Source: a virus
DNA: 43,432 nt
IMG/VR virus record: IMGVR_UViG_3300032093_014925
Coordinates: 1-43,432 of that record
Reading direction: 5' to 3' (one strand)
In this document: positions 22,401 through 30,375 of the stretch, one piece after another
How positions within the stretch are numbered: the stretch's first letter is position 1
How the letters are laid out: each line of letters begins with the position of its first letter
Made by a program: the position numbers and the translations under genes
Notes under the pieces: generated by a model
What the model was told of the DNA's origin: nothing
The model's input: only the letters and a program-made list of their open reading frames with translations
Databases searched by the model: none

Positions 22401-24259
22401 GCACGACCGTCACCGTATCGGCTGCCGCAACGTCCACGGTCGCTACCGCGCCCGCAACGCTGCGGGACATGACGCGGCCGATCTACTACTCCGACTTCTC
22501 CCCCATCACCGACGTCGACACAACACTTTTCACGGCGTCACCGAACCCGACCACGATGCAGTGGGCAATCCCCGGAGTATCCGCTCCTTCTCGGGCCACC
22601 ATCGTCGAGTTCTACCGCACGAGCAGTGACGAGTCGCTTGTCTTCTACCGCCTGGAAATGTGGGGGAAGGTGCAGGGAGGAACGGTATCGATTCAAGGCA
22701 CCGACACACTGACCGACGAACAATTGTTCGACTCCGACCGGCCGTTCTATGCAGCTGTACCCGTCGTACTCCCGAACGGAAATCTCAACGCATATCGCTT
22801 CGGGATTCCTCGCACGGACATGGCGGTGTGCGTCGCCTACGGGGACCGCATGTGGTACGCGGTATCCACCAGCGGCGAGGACGTGAACACGATCTTCTAC
22901 AGCGAGTACGACGAGTTCGAGTCATGCCCAGCCATCAACGAACTACCCATACAGAACAACCAGAAGTCGACCGATTCGCTGACCGCCCTGGTGCCGTTCT
23001 CGACCTATCTGCTCGCGATGCAGACAGCCCACTGCTACGCGATCTCCTTCAACACCGATCCGTCGGTCGATGCCACGATTCAGCTGATGGCCCACCGCGG
23101 CGTGCTATCCCAGCAGTGCTTCGACTTGTTCGACAACCGGCTGTTCGCAATGGACGAACGCGGCATCTATGTCATGGATCGGTCGGGCGGCGTCGAGTCA
23201 CTAAGCGACGCGATCACCAACTACTTCGACGAGGGCTTGCTCGACTTGTCGATCCGCAAGCGGTTCTTTCTCAAGGTCGACCAGCGCACGAACATCCTCC
23301 GGGCCTTTGTCGCCCTCAAGGGGGCAGGTGCGACATCTCCCCACTTGGCTCTGTGCTTCAACATCACCGAAAAGACTTGGTGGACCGAGAGTTGGCCAAA
23401 CGGCCTTACCTGCTCCTGCGACTATCGCCGCGCTACCGGCGACCCCGATGAGCCTGTCTACGGTGCGGTCGATGGCGACGTTTACCGTGCGGCGGGGCTG
23501 GTCGACTCGCAGTACCGCTCTATCGAGTCGGTGACGATCACCAGCGGTGGAACGGGCTACACATCCACGCCGACAGTCACGATTACCACAGGCCAGTCGG
23601 GCTTTGGAGCCCAGTTCATCCCGATCGTTCAGGACGGTCGGATCACCGAGATCCTTATCGCCGAGCAGGGTTTTGGCTACGGAGCATATTCCGGCCAGAC
23701 GTTTCTCCCCACCGTGACTCTCACGATCACCGGCGGTGGGGGAAGCGGTGCGGTAGCCACGGCCACAGCAACGGCACCGATCCTCGCCAACGACGAATTC
23801 CCACAGTCGACCGTGCCGTTCACGATTCGCACTGGGGCGATGGAATTGGTCAACGATGCCAATGTCGATCGTAGAAACCAGTTGATCGACAGGAGTGTGT
23901 CAGTCACCTATCGGCCGACAGAGACATCGAAGGTGCTGCACCTGCGGGAGTATTTCAACAATTCCGATTCCCCGCGCTCGAACGTCATGGCTCGGGATCG
24001 AGGCACGGGCTTCGTCCACGACACCGCTGGTGCCAAAACCACGCTCGACATGGCCTCGGGACGGTCATCTCTTGGCCAAGCCACAGGGGTAGCTAAGGCT
24101 CAGTTTGCCGGCAGGAACTTCTCCGATATGGCTGGGGCCGATCGCCATGTTGCCGTCGAGTTGAGCTGCCCTGCGACTCCGGCCAATGCAGGTGACCCCA
24201 TCCCGTCTCAAGCTCTGCTTTACGGCATGGATGTCTCGGGGGTCGTAGATGGCCGCTAG
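19451..24259 (+). CDS. Giant tail nozzle / stabilisation protein
   Basis: A 1602-residue protein, much longer than T7 gp12 (about 790) or P22 gp10 (about 470). The conserved nozzle core is split. The N-terminal part (MRIDKWLGAVPSVSPYALPPGAAVKQNN, then DRHGRIHCFFGNG) and the C-terminal part (YGDRMWYAVSTSGEDVNTIF, YSEYDEFES, LFAMDERGIYVMDRSGG) look like the propeller of nozzle proteins. In between are inserted beta-rich pieces: GGxGY-type repeats near 173-228, 854-912 and 1360-1441, and two beta modules near 255-327 and 938-1007. The end overlaps the next gene by 11 bases. The nozzle call rests on order and the propeller pattern. Confidence 0.75.
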   Translation: MRIDKWLGAVPSVSPYALPPGAAVKQNNLQIQRPGELVPRAGMEAVYTAKDYDEIIGVYRVSNGGSVSDTLIVASKPNASTTQIRYLSPVPSGNENQWTVTTVHTATTTSRESPTFCEDRHGRIHCFFGNGVAPIVTTRTATPAQPIGLPAPTVTPTVTPTGNGYFIERVDVVNGGGSYWAPPPVVISGGSPTRSARLKTIIQGGAVVAVDVIDGGIGYSSPPTLTVNESGVKGVGFLAYGVIGVDPGLQGFEPTVVTTGNLTNAGTSVTSVANIAPVKVGMNVRGTGVQSATVVSSVSTATNSFVMDKAATQTLAAQQLVINGATITGTTNAALSHGYDLTTGSVSIAHLSGSTTQGVSATFDTGSQRWSALLPLTPGAGSTGSGAFARFEFTALVDGLSYGLGGTQDASWPVRPSGAFFGNSTNTMLTPTNASPYTATEYWRDTDDNTPYQANNTGSFRNFFQQYKWSRNNHDFFAALTPNFLVRFHKRREYEARYRNVLNGVPQNPYTLYADFYTYDYSKVSLRYYTGPRDQVETANDTDDKWTWTTATVQVANGQPFVDVELVPSLKTGTTPYLTYSGYQTPIVRIYLKYCPDSWLNVSTTGDGANACCLGWQRANNTGTAQLTSTNTLGWWNAGQAENGTSQRPIVDFRQGSTGTAAAGIAAGTVEIIRTGGGMEQNTFFALQFDQVNAALLYLYAGAENQFLNFYSGGAGNPYKHFQTNAAEYGLVWSNFDINPASPAFSDEYYSTYNTARGTKTFTDYRMRFYFRAATATPGQQGPPGPVFGEPTVLIPGTGFKTGDTASVRLQQRSNNTSPPTTPGLFANSNLYTFKAIQITPASTTDRITSITISSGGTSYYGVPQLVVTGGGGYGLKLDAVVSSGAITQVNILESGAGFTSSPAITTSSQTAVLLPVLRPAMRGTYRCAYRFADWSQTSIGTRLISTTSGSAQITMPNTSGLTPGMVVENDALPFMTKVVSIVGTTVTVSAAATSTVATAPATLRDMTRPIYYSDFSPITDVDTTLFTASPNPTTMQWAIPGVSAPSRATIVEFYRTSSDESLVFYRLEMWGKVQGGTVSIQGTDTLTDEQLFDSDRPFYAAVPVVLPNGNLNAYRFGIPRTDMAVCVAYGDRMWYAVSTSGEDVNTIFYSEYDEFESCPAINELPIQNNQKSTDSLTALVPFSTYLLAMQTAHCYAISFNTDPSVDATIQLMAHRGVLSQQCFDLFDNRLFAMDERGIYVMDRSGGVESLSDAITNYFDEGLLDLSIRKRFFLKVDQRTNILRAFVALKGAGATSPHLALCFNITEKTWWTESWPNGLTCSCDYRRATGDPDEPVYGAVDGDVYRAAGLVDSQYRSIESVTITSGGTGYTSTPTVTITTGQSGFGAQFIPIVQDGRITEILIAEQGFGYGAYSGQTFLPTVTLTITGGGGSGAVATATATAPILANDEFPQSTVPFTIRTGAMELVNDANVDRRNQLIDRSVSVTYRPTETSKVLHLREYFNNSDSPRSNVMARDRGTGFVHDTAGAKTTLDMASGRSSLGQATGVAKAQFAGRNFSDMAGADRHVAVELSCPATPANAGDPIPSQALLYGMDVSGVVDGR
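20215..20430 (+). repeat. GTGI beta module, copy 3
   Basis: Encodes VGMNVRGTGVQSATVVSSVS within the nozzle protein. Confidence 0.55.
22263..22470 (+). repeat. GTGI-type beta module, copy 4
   Basis: Encodes SGSAQITMPNTSGLTPGMVV and IVGTTVTVSAAATSTVAT within the nozzle protein. The GTGI core is lost (NDALPFMTKV). Confidence 0.5.
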
Positions 24260-25388
24260 TAACGGAACTCTGATCCAAGCCCTCATAGACGGCGGCCTAC
24301 AGCCGGCCGCGGCCCGCGTCATCGCCAACGCCCTCGCCAACGCGAGCACCCCACAGTTCTCGCAATCGCAGGACTTATCGGATCAGACGCCCACCAAGTC
24401 GCTGCGGATGATCGACCGGAATGCCAGGAAGTATCAGTTCACAAATCTGGACTACAGCGCCGAGGAACCTTACGAGCGTCGACTCCGCGGTGCGCCGGGG
24501 CAGTACGCCGCAGACCTCTCCGACCACCCCTACAAGAATGCCCAGCCGGTCGTACCGGTACCCCCGCTCTCCAAGGCTTCGATCAGCGGAGGCGAATACA
24601 TCGGTGTCGACAACACCGTGCGGGATGGCGCCCCGCTGGCCACCGTCAGCCTCAAACTCAACTCGCGAGCCGGGAAACACCTGCGGCTGAACCCGGCCAC
24701 TAACTCGGTCGACGCAGTGCCGCTCGAGTTCACCTCCCCGCAGGGGTTCGTGACGGCAGACGTAGCCGAAGACACCGATGCCACTTCCGTCGAGATTGCT
24801 GTGCGGGGGCTGAAGAACCTCACCGTGGTGCAATCCGACGGTACGAGCAAGGGCATCTTCGGCTGGGTCAACGCGACCGTTCCATCGACGACGATATTCA
24901 CGCCCTGGGTGCAGCAGAACCTTCTGTCGAAGAACACCGCGGCCGATGTACTCACCGCGCTCGGCGCTCCAACGTATTCGACGGGAACTTGGACGCCCGC
25001 TTTTTCGGCCATCGGCGCCGGGTCGGTTAATCCGTCGGCCACGTACATCACGGGGCAGACTGTTGGCCGATGGTCGAGGATCAGCGACCTCGTCCATGTG
25101 ACAGGCCGTATTTCTTTGTCGGCAATGGCAAGCGCGGGCAGCGGGATCATTGTCCTCTCCGGGCTGCCATTTACGGTGCTTGCCGGGCAGCCTGGATACG
25201 CGGCCGGGGCAGTCTCCTACAAGGGCGGGTGGACGACCCAGGGGCCGGAAAGCTGCTACGCCGAGCCCTCCACGAATTTCCTCGTGCTCTCCTACCACAC
25301 GGCCACCGCGGTCGCCCTCATCTCCCAGGCCAACCTCTCGGCGACGGCTGATGCGATTTTTTCCTGCACTTATCGAACCTCCGCATAG
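24249..25388 (+). CDS. Tail-fibre-like protein
   Basis: A 379-residue protein overlapping the nozzle gene by 11 bases. The N-terminal 70 residues are helical and probably attach to the tail. The middle has YIGVDNTVRDGAPLATVSLKLN and AVRGLKNLTVVQSDG. The C-terminal 130 residues (TYSTGTWTPAFSAIG, then VGRWSRISDLVHVTGRISLS, IIVLSGLPFTV) match a beta-sandwich often found at the tips of phage fibres. It should take part in host recognition. The gap after it holds CATAAATA copy 2. Confidence 0.75.
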   Translation: MAASNGTLIQALIDGGLQPAAARVIANALANASTPQFSQSQDLSDQTPTKSLRMIDRNARKYQFTNLDYSAEEPYERRLRGAPGQYAADLSDHPYKNAQPVVPVPPLSKASISGGEYIGVDNTVRDGAPLATVSLKLNSRAGKHLRLNPATNSVDAVPLEFTSPQGFVTADVAEDTDATSVEIAVRGLKNLTVVQSDGTSKGIFGWVNATVPSTTIFTPWVQQNLLSKNTAADVLTALGAPTYSTGTWTPAFSAIGAGSVNPSATYITGQTVGRWSRISDLVHVTGRISLSAMASAGSGIIVLSGLPFTVLAGQPGYAAGAVSYKGGWTTQGPESCYAEPSTNFLVLSYHTATAVALISQANLSATADAIFSCTYRTSA

Positions 25389-25410
25389 TCCGAAATCCGA
25401 AGGTCGCCCC

Positions 25411-25418
25411 CATAAATA
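25411..25418 (+). promoter_or_regulatory. CATAAATA element (copy 2)
   Basis: CCCATAAATAGGGC again, 14 identical bases with copy 1. It is only 10 bases before the ATG at 25429, so if it is a -10 the transcript would be nearly leaderless. AGGG within the motif may double as ribosome-binding site. Confidence 0.5.
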
Positions 25419-25428
25419 GGGCAAAGCC

Positions 25429-25974
25429 ATGTTCCAATCGTTGATCTCCACCACCGACCCCCTGTCCGGATCGCAGAAGCGGGCTGCTTTCATGCACCCG
25501 CAGGCGTTTCGCGGCATGGCTCACGCCGGAGATCAAAGCCGGGACGCCTACTCCCGGGCGATGGCGGACATGAGCCGTAATGCCCTGGCCGGCGGCATGG
25601 ATCAGTACCGGCAGCAGTATCAGCAGCGGGCCGAAAAGGCCCGGTCCGGCGATCTGCTCGCTCAGCGAGGGGTCGCCCAGGGGCGATACGAACTCGATAG
25701 GAACCGAAGCCAGTTGACCCGCCAACAAGACACGCGTTTACGGGAGGGGCGGCAGGAGATCCAGCAGTACCGAGACTTGGCACGAAAGCGTGCCGAGCAG
25801 CAACTCACCAATGACGTCCTCGGGGCGGTGTTCGGCAGCAACAACGCCGTCAACGCTGCTCCGCTCGTAGGCAACGCCCTCGCCGGTGGAGCACGACCAC
25901 TTGCCGGCCTCACGAGCACATGGGGAAGCGCCGGACGCGGTGGGCTCCTGAGCATGTTGATGGGGGGCATCTGA
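25429..25974 (+). CDS. Unknown Gln/Arg-rich virion-operon protein
   Basis: A 181-residue protein (MFQSLISTTDPLSGSQKRAA...). Residues 35-125 are a Gln/Arg/Ala-rich helix, probably a coiled coil, and the last 40 residues are Gly/Ala-rich and flexible (GNALAGGARPLAGLTSTWG). It overlaps the next gene by one base (TGATG). The next proteins share this style, which suggests a set of internal or ejection proteins. No homologue is recognised. Confidence 0.62.
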   Translation: MFQSLISTTDPLSGSQKRAAFMHPQAFRGMAHAGDQSRDAYSRAMADMSRNALAGGMDQYRQQYQQRAEKARSGDLLAQRGVAQGRYELDRNRSQLTRQQDTRLREGRQEIQQYRDLARKRAEQQLTNDVLGAVFGSNNAVNAAPLVGNALAGGARPLAGLTSTWGSAGRGGLLSMLMGGI

Positions 25975-26453
25975 TGTTCGCTTCCGGCACGCTCCAGACC
26001 ACTTACTCCGGCCCGATTTTCGCCACGGGCGAAACCGTGCGGAGGGCAAGAAACGATGCCAGGTCGATGGCGGGCTTCGCCGGTCAGTCACGGGCCTACC
26101 GACCGCAGACGGGTGGAGTTGGTGCCGGGAGTCGCATGGCCCAATACCGCGCTGGCATCGAGGCTGACCGCCGCGCGGCCGACCAGATCGGCCGCTCCCA
26201 GCAGGCGCTCTTCGATTCACTCTCCGGTGATGCCGAAAGCCGCTTCGACTTCCAAAACAACCAAGCCGATGAACTGAACAAGCTCCGGGCACTGATGCTC
26301 GACCGCAATCGCATCGACCAGACGTTTGATCTCACCCTGCGCGGCGACCAGTTAGATAGCGACCTCAATCGCCGGCGGCTCAGTGCGGAGGCGTACCAAG
26401 CAGGAAAGCAACGGCGTTCCAGTTTCCTCTCCTCTCTCTTGGACATCATCTGA
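25974..26453 (+). CDS. Unknown Arg/Gln/Asp-rich virion-operon protein
   Basis: A 159-residue protein starting MFASGTLQTTYSGPIFATGE; the ATG overlaps the upstream TGA. It is predicted to be helical from about residue 60, with NNQADELNKLRALMLDRNRI and LRGDQLDSDLNRRRLSAEAY. It resembles the preceding protein in composition and may be a partner or paralogue. It is coupled to the next gene by another TGATG overlap. Function unknown. Confidence 0.62.
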   Translation: MFASGTLQTTYSGPIFATGETVRRARNDARSMAGFAGQSRAYRPQTGGVGAGSRMAQYRAGIEADRRAADQIGRSQQALFDSLSGDAESRFDFQNNQADELNKLRALMLDRNRIDQTFDLTLRGDQLDSDLNRRRLSAEAYQAGKQRRSSFLSSLLDII

Positions 26454-26776
26454 TGGAAGGCGAATTCGAGATTGAACTGAGCGATCTCACCGAAGACGCC
26501 GTGCGTCGGCTGCTCAAGGACGCCATCCGGCAGCAAGCGGTCAACTCCATGCCCGTTGGCAAACGAGGCAAGGCACGGCAGCAGATGGAGGCGTGCGAGT
26601 GCTGTGGCAAGCCCAACTGTGACTGTGAGTGCGATGAAGAAGACGAAAACGCAGCTCACGTCGAAATGAATCGGCGGGGAGTAAAAGCCAATCTCCCGAC
26701 CGTGACCAGCGAGGATCTCCCTCGCGGCATGAAGATGGCTAGATACAAGGGCCGCAAGAATGGCAAAGGCTCGTAA
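26453..26776 (+). CDS. Small Cys-cluster protein
   Basis: A 107-residue protein whose centre has six Cys in 13 residues (CECCGKPNCDCEC, Cys48-Cys60) flanked by a basic side (GKRGKARQQ) and an acidic run (DEEDEN). The spacing fits a metal site, zinc most likely, but no named motif. The start overlaps the upstream stop (TGATG), and the end overlaps the next gene by 17 bases. No function is assigned. Confidence 0.6.
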   Translation: MEGEFEIELSDLTEDAVRRLLKDAIRQQAVNSMPVGKRGKARQQMEACECCGKPNCDCECDEEDENAAHVEMNRRGVKANLPTVTSEDLPRGMKMARYKGRKNGKGS

Positions 26777-28400
26777 GCGCCAGCCCAACGAAGCCCAAGT
26801 CCTCCGCGGCGGCGTCGGCGAACAGCCGGCCGGCCGAGGATCGTTTGCCGACTTGATTCGGGCCAATGCCCGGGCGATCAGCGAAGACGACATCCTGCCG
26901 CCGATCCCGCCTAATCGAGCCACTGAGACGTTTCAAACCGTCGGTGACGATCTCTCCCGACAGATGGGACTCAACCCCAAAGATCCCGCCAAGGTGCCGG
27001 TGCTACGAGACTTGGCGAGCAGCATGTTGCAGGTGATCGACGAGGCGAAACGGCCTGCGTCGCCAGATGAGGCAGAGAACTTCGGGGAGGTCATCGGGGC
27101 TTACGCTCAGGCGTATCGCAGCCAGACACCTGAACAGCGGGCGCTTCTTCAGCAGCTCGCCGGCGAACGCGGCGCTGAACTCGATGCGTTCTTTAACCCG
27201 CTCGAGCAGAAGTCACTCCCCTTCATGCGGCCTAGCCCCTCGAGCGCGCAGCCCGGGCTCCGCGAGGCTCGTGCCGCTGCGATCGACCGTCGAGCAGACG
27301 AGGACGAATACATCGCCGGCAACTTCGAGGGTCGGGCGATGCCACTGGCATCTGCTCGCCCATACGACCAGTCGGGGCGTGGCCGCCGCCAGGACTACAT
27401 CCTCGGATCTTTGATCGACGACTACGGCTTGGACCCCGAAGACGTGATGGATGCCAAGCTCTCCGACGCCGCCCTGCCGGCTTACCAGCAAGGCCCGGGA
27501 GTGTTTCTGTCACGCGATCAGTTTCCTACCCCGGAGAAACTCGCGACGTATGCCGGTCGGCAGAAAGCCGCCGATCTACGGTATGAGGCCGAGGTCGATC
27601 CACGACGCGTTGGGGAGGAGTTATTCGGCCAGTATCACGCCATCGCCAACCGGGGCGGTGACCCACAACTCGCTCCGATCCTGGGCGGCCTGTCCGACTA
27701 CAACCCGGACGTTCTACGGGTAAGCCCGGACCCCAATGTGTCTGACCCGGTCGTGGCACTCCAGATGAAGCCACAGATCGAGAAGGTACAGCAGGAGCTT
27801 TTCAATCGGGCCTTCGGCTACCCGACAGCATCAGACCGAATGGACACCATCGGCGATATGCAGCAACTCGACGATCTCAAGCAGGTCGAGCAGACGATGG
27901 ACCTGGACGCCATTGCCCCCTGGTGGAGAGGCACGACACAGCAAGCAGTGGGCGGGCGAGTCGTTGATGCACCGTTCACTCCCGAGCAGGTACTCGACAC
28001 GATCATCTCGCAAAGCGGCTTTCTCGCCGAGCAACCGTATCTCCGTACTGCCGCTCGCGAGCGACTACTGCCGCAGATCGAGTACGCAATGCAGGCCGCT
28101 CCCGCAGTTCCGCCGGAGAACTACTACCGCGCAAACCGCGAGATGGGCGCGCGGTACCAGCGGAACCCCGAGGGGATGCGGCTGCTCGAGGAGTCCGGAG
28201 CCACACCGCCTCCGGCATACCAGCGAACTCCACCTGCAACGGAGGGACAGAACACGGCCGAGATCCTCGAGCGGATGCGGCGAGCCTCGCAGAAACTCTC
28301 TCCGGGAACGAACGACATGGGATTCACGCGCCCCGCGATTGTTCCCCCCATGATGCGGCAGACCGTACCGAACCGGATGCTCGCCGCCCTTTTGACGTAG
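26760..28400 (+). CDS. Unknown 546-residue virion-operon protein
   Basis: The protein starts MAKARKRQPNEAQVLRGGVG. It is charged and helical throughout, with conserved-looking segments YILGSLIDDYGLDPEDVMDA and PQLAPILGGLSDYNPDVLRV, and a Pro/Ala/Arg-rich C-terminal 90 residues. There is no signal peptide, membrane span or catalytic motif. Length, position between nozzle and fibres, and composition are compatible with an ejection protein. This is inference. Confidence 0.6.
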   Translation: MAKARKRQPNEAQVLRGGVGEQPAGRGSFADLIRANARAISEDDILPPIPPNRATETFQTVGDDLSRQMGLNPKDPAKVPVLRDLASSMLQVIDEAKRPASPDEAENFGEVIGAYAQAYRSQTPEQRALLQQLAGERGAELDAFFNPLEQKSLPFMRPSPSSAQPGLREARAAAIDRRADEDEYIAGNFEGRAMPLASARPYDQSGRGRRQDYILGSLIDDYGLDPEDVMDAKLSDAALPAYQQGPGVFLSRDQFPTPEKLATYAGRQKAADLRYEAEVDPRRVGEELFGQYHAIANRGGDPQLAPILGGLSDYNPDVLRVSPDPNVSDPVVALQMKPQIEKVQQELFNRAFGYPTASDRMDTIGDMQQLDDLKQVEQTMDLDAIAPWWRGTTQQAVGGRVVDAPFTPEQVLDTIISQSGFLAEQPYLRTAARERLLPQIEYAMQAAPAVPPENYYRANREMGARYQRNPEGMRLLEESGATPPPAYQRTPPATEGQNTAEILERMRRASQKLSPGTNDMGFTRPAIVPPMMRQTVPNRMLAALLT

Positions 28401-28409
28401 GAGTGACCG

Positions 28410-29153
28410 ATGGCCAAGGGAAACAGACGCCTGCGATCCGTCGTCGAAGGCGCTATGGACGCAACCAAGGACGCGCGTCGCGCGGCTGCTGCGGAGAAGA
28501 TCCGTGCGACCGTTGCTACTACGCCACCGCCGGCTCCTGCACCTGCGCCTGCCGAAGCTCCCCCCGCCAAGCAGCGTCGCCCACGCCGCAAGCCCGCCGA
28601 TCAGGATGTCGAGCCCGACACCAAGTTGGAATCCTCGTCGGAGCAGCGTGTCCCGGACGAAGCACCACAGATGTCGCCGGAGGAGGCGCAGCGATTGCGG
28701 GAGACGATGCTGCAATCGAGCCGGCCCAAGAAGCCCGTCAGCCGGCCAACGAAGCCGGCCGTGACGAAGCAACCTACCTCAACAAGAGGCTTCGCACCGA
28801 TTCGTGGGCCTGGAGCATTGCTGGGCCGATTGCTCAAGGAAACGTACCGACAGGCTCCCAACATCGCGGCCAACGCAGTCGCGATTCCTGCGTTCACGGC
28901 AGCCGGAGCTGGCGGGATCTACCTCGGGACGGCCGGCACGCTGGCCGCAATTCGTGGCATCAACAAACTGCTCACCCCCGAGGAAGAAAAGAAATCCGAG
29001 CCGCTTGCCCTTCCCGCCCCATCCAGCCCACCGCCGGCAGATGACTACCGATCCGGTTTCCAGCGCGCCATTGAACAACGCCGAAAGCCCCGCACCACTG
29101 ACAGCGGGTTCGACGTGATCCGCAGCCTTTCCCGTACTCGAGGACTCACATGA
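28410..29153 (+). CDS. Unknown virion-operon protein with hydrophobic segment
   Basis: A 247-residue protein with AGGAG upstream of the ATG at 28410. The N-terminal 120 residues are basic and Pro/Ala-rich with a run of PAPAPAPAEAPP. Residues about 152-185 form a hydrophobic Ala/Gly/Ile segment (NIAANAVAIPAFTAAGAGG) that could insert in a membrane. The C-terminus is disordered and basic. Ejection proteins that cross the host envelope often combine such parts. The stop overlaps the next start (ATGA). Confidence 0.58.
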   Translation: MAKGNRRLRSVVEGAMDATKDARRAAAAEKIRATVATTPPPAPAPAPAEAPPAKQRRPRRKPADQDVEPDTKLESSSEQRVPDEAPQMSPEEAQRLRETMLQSSRPKKPVSRPTKPAVTKQPTSTRGFAPIRGPGALLGRLLKETYRQAPNIAANAVAIPAFTAAGAGGIYLGTAGTLAAIRGINKLLTPEEEKKSEPLALPAPSSPPPADDYRSGFQRAIEQRRKPRTTDSGFDVIRSLSRTRGLT

Positions 29154-29494
29154 GCGTCCAAATCGAAAGAGTGCTCGGCAGCACCGGTCCCATCACCGTC
29201 ACGAGCGATGCGGCGACTACCAGTCCGGTACCGCTGGGTACGTCAGCCGGCGGAATGCTGCACTGCGTTTCGACGTCCACCGGTTTGCCAATCACCGTCT
29301 CGTGGCACGCCCAACCCGCAGCTGACGCACCGACGTTCAAGCTACACGACTCCACGAACGTGGTTGTCACCAACGTCATCGCCCCGGGCAACTGCTACGA
29401 GATGCCGGCTGCTCTTTTCGGTGCCGCACAGGTGCGAGTAGTGGCAGAAACCGCGGGACAGTCGGCAGTCATTCACTGTTCCCTCAAGGGGTAG
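29150..29494 (+). CDS. Small beta-rich structural protein
   Basis: A 114-residue protein (MSVQIERVLGSTGPITVTSD...) with alternating hydrophobic strands and Thr/Ser/Val-rich loops, no helices evident. The composition fits a small jelly-roll or Ig-like virion protein. It is the first gene of the fibre array and its ATG overlaps the previous stop. Not recognised as a family. Confidence 0.62.
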   Translation: MSVQIERVLGSTGPITVTSDAATTSPVPLGTSAGGMLHCVSTSTGLPITVSWHAQPAADAPTFKLHDSTNVVVTNVIAPGNCYEMPAALFGAAQVRVVAETAGQSAVIHCSLKG

Positions 29495-29497
29495 CCC

Positions 29498-29671
29498 ATG
29501 CCTATCGACCCAAGAACACTCGCTCCCTCTACCGCTACGGCTTCGGGCGCAGCCCCGGTTGTCGTCAGTTTTGATGGAGGTGGCCCGAACACCGTATTCG
29601 ACGCCACCATCGACGGCGGCTCACCATCCGACACTGGACCGATCATTGATGGCGACCAAGGCACTCCGTAA
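29498..29671 (+). CDS. 57-residue DGG-motif protein
   Basis: This short gene lies between the beta-rich protein and the first fibre. It has MPIDPRTLAPSTATASGAAP, then VSFDGGGPNTVFDATIDGG and PSDTGPIIDGDQGTP. The repeated DGG or DG(D/G) units resemble the DGG ends of the neighbouring fibres. The TAA overlaps the next ATG (TAATG), which together with tight packing supports it. Probably a fibre-associated peptide; function unknown. Confidence 0.6.
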   Translation: MPIDPRTLAPSTATASGAAPVVVSFDGGGPNTVFDATIDGGSPSDTGPIIDGDQGTP

Positions 29672-30360
29672 TGGCCATTTATCAGATCCAGATTCGCCGG
29701 GGCACGTCCGCCGAGTGGACGGCTGCCAATCCGATTCTCGCAATCGGCGAGTTCGGCCTGGAAACCGACACGCGCCGACTCAAGATCGGCACGGGCTCGG
29801 CAGTCTGGTCGCAACTTCTCTACCTCGACGCTGGACCGCCGCAGGCAGTGGCGGTCGGTGGCGTCGCCGATCTCACGGGCGCGCAACAGCTCCAGATCAC
29901 AACCGGCACTATCGTCGCCACGCAGGATGGCCGACGTTGGGTGTATTCGGGGGCCGGCTCAAAGACCAGCGAAGCCAGCTACGTCGTGCTTGGCGACATT
30001 ACGCCCGACTGGACGGTGATTTCTGGCAAACCCAGCACGTTTCCCCCACCGGTAGCCACCGCCATAGCACTCGGCGGCGTGAAGATCGGTGCCAACGTGG
30101 CCGTGGCACCGGACGGACTGATCTCAGTAGCAGCCCCCTACGTTCTCCCGGCGGCGACAACCACGAGCCAAGGTGGCGTGCAACTTGCCGACGCCTCTGC
30201 GCTGACGAACGGAACCTCAGGGCGGATCGTGGATGCGGCTCAGCTCAAGGCGGCACTCTCTGCCAAAGCGGACATCTCGAGTCTGGCGACGGTCGCCACG
30301 ACAGGCTCCTACGTTGATCTTCTAAACCAGCCTGCCGAATTCGACGGCGGCAACTTCTGA
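29671..30360 (+). CDS. Tail fibre with Mtd_N-like cap
   Basis: A 229-residue fibre. Residues 1-50 (YQIQIRRGTSAEWTAANPIL, then GEFGLETDTRRLKIGTGSAV) match the cap known from phage fibres and the N-terminal domain of the Bordetella phage major tropism determinant. Downstream are repeats typical of fibre shafts (LGGVKIGANVAVAPDGLIS, TTTSQGGVQLADASALTNGT). It ends EFDGGNF. It is a paralogue, in its cap, of the 800-residue fibre at 33342. Confidence 0.82.
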   Translation: MAIYQIQIRRGTSAEWTAANPILAIGEFGLETDTRRLKIGTGSAVWSQLLYLDAGPPQAVAVGGVADLTGAQQLQITTGTIVATQDGRRWVYSGAGSKTSEASYVVLGDITPDWTVISGKPSTFPPPVATAIALGGVKIGANVAVAPDGLISVAAPYVLPAATTTSQGGVQLADASALTNGTSGRIVDAAQLKAALSAKADISSLATVATTGSYVDLLNQPAEFDGGNF

Positions 30361-30375
30361 AAGGACTGACTCACC

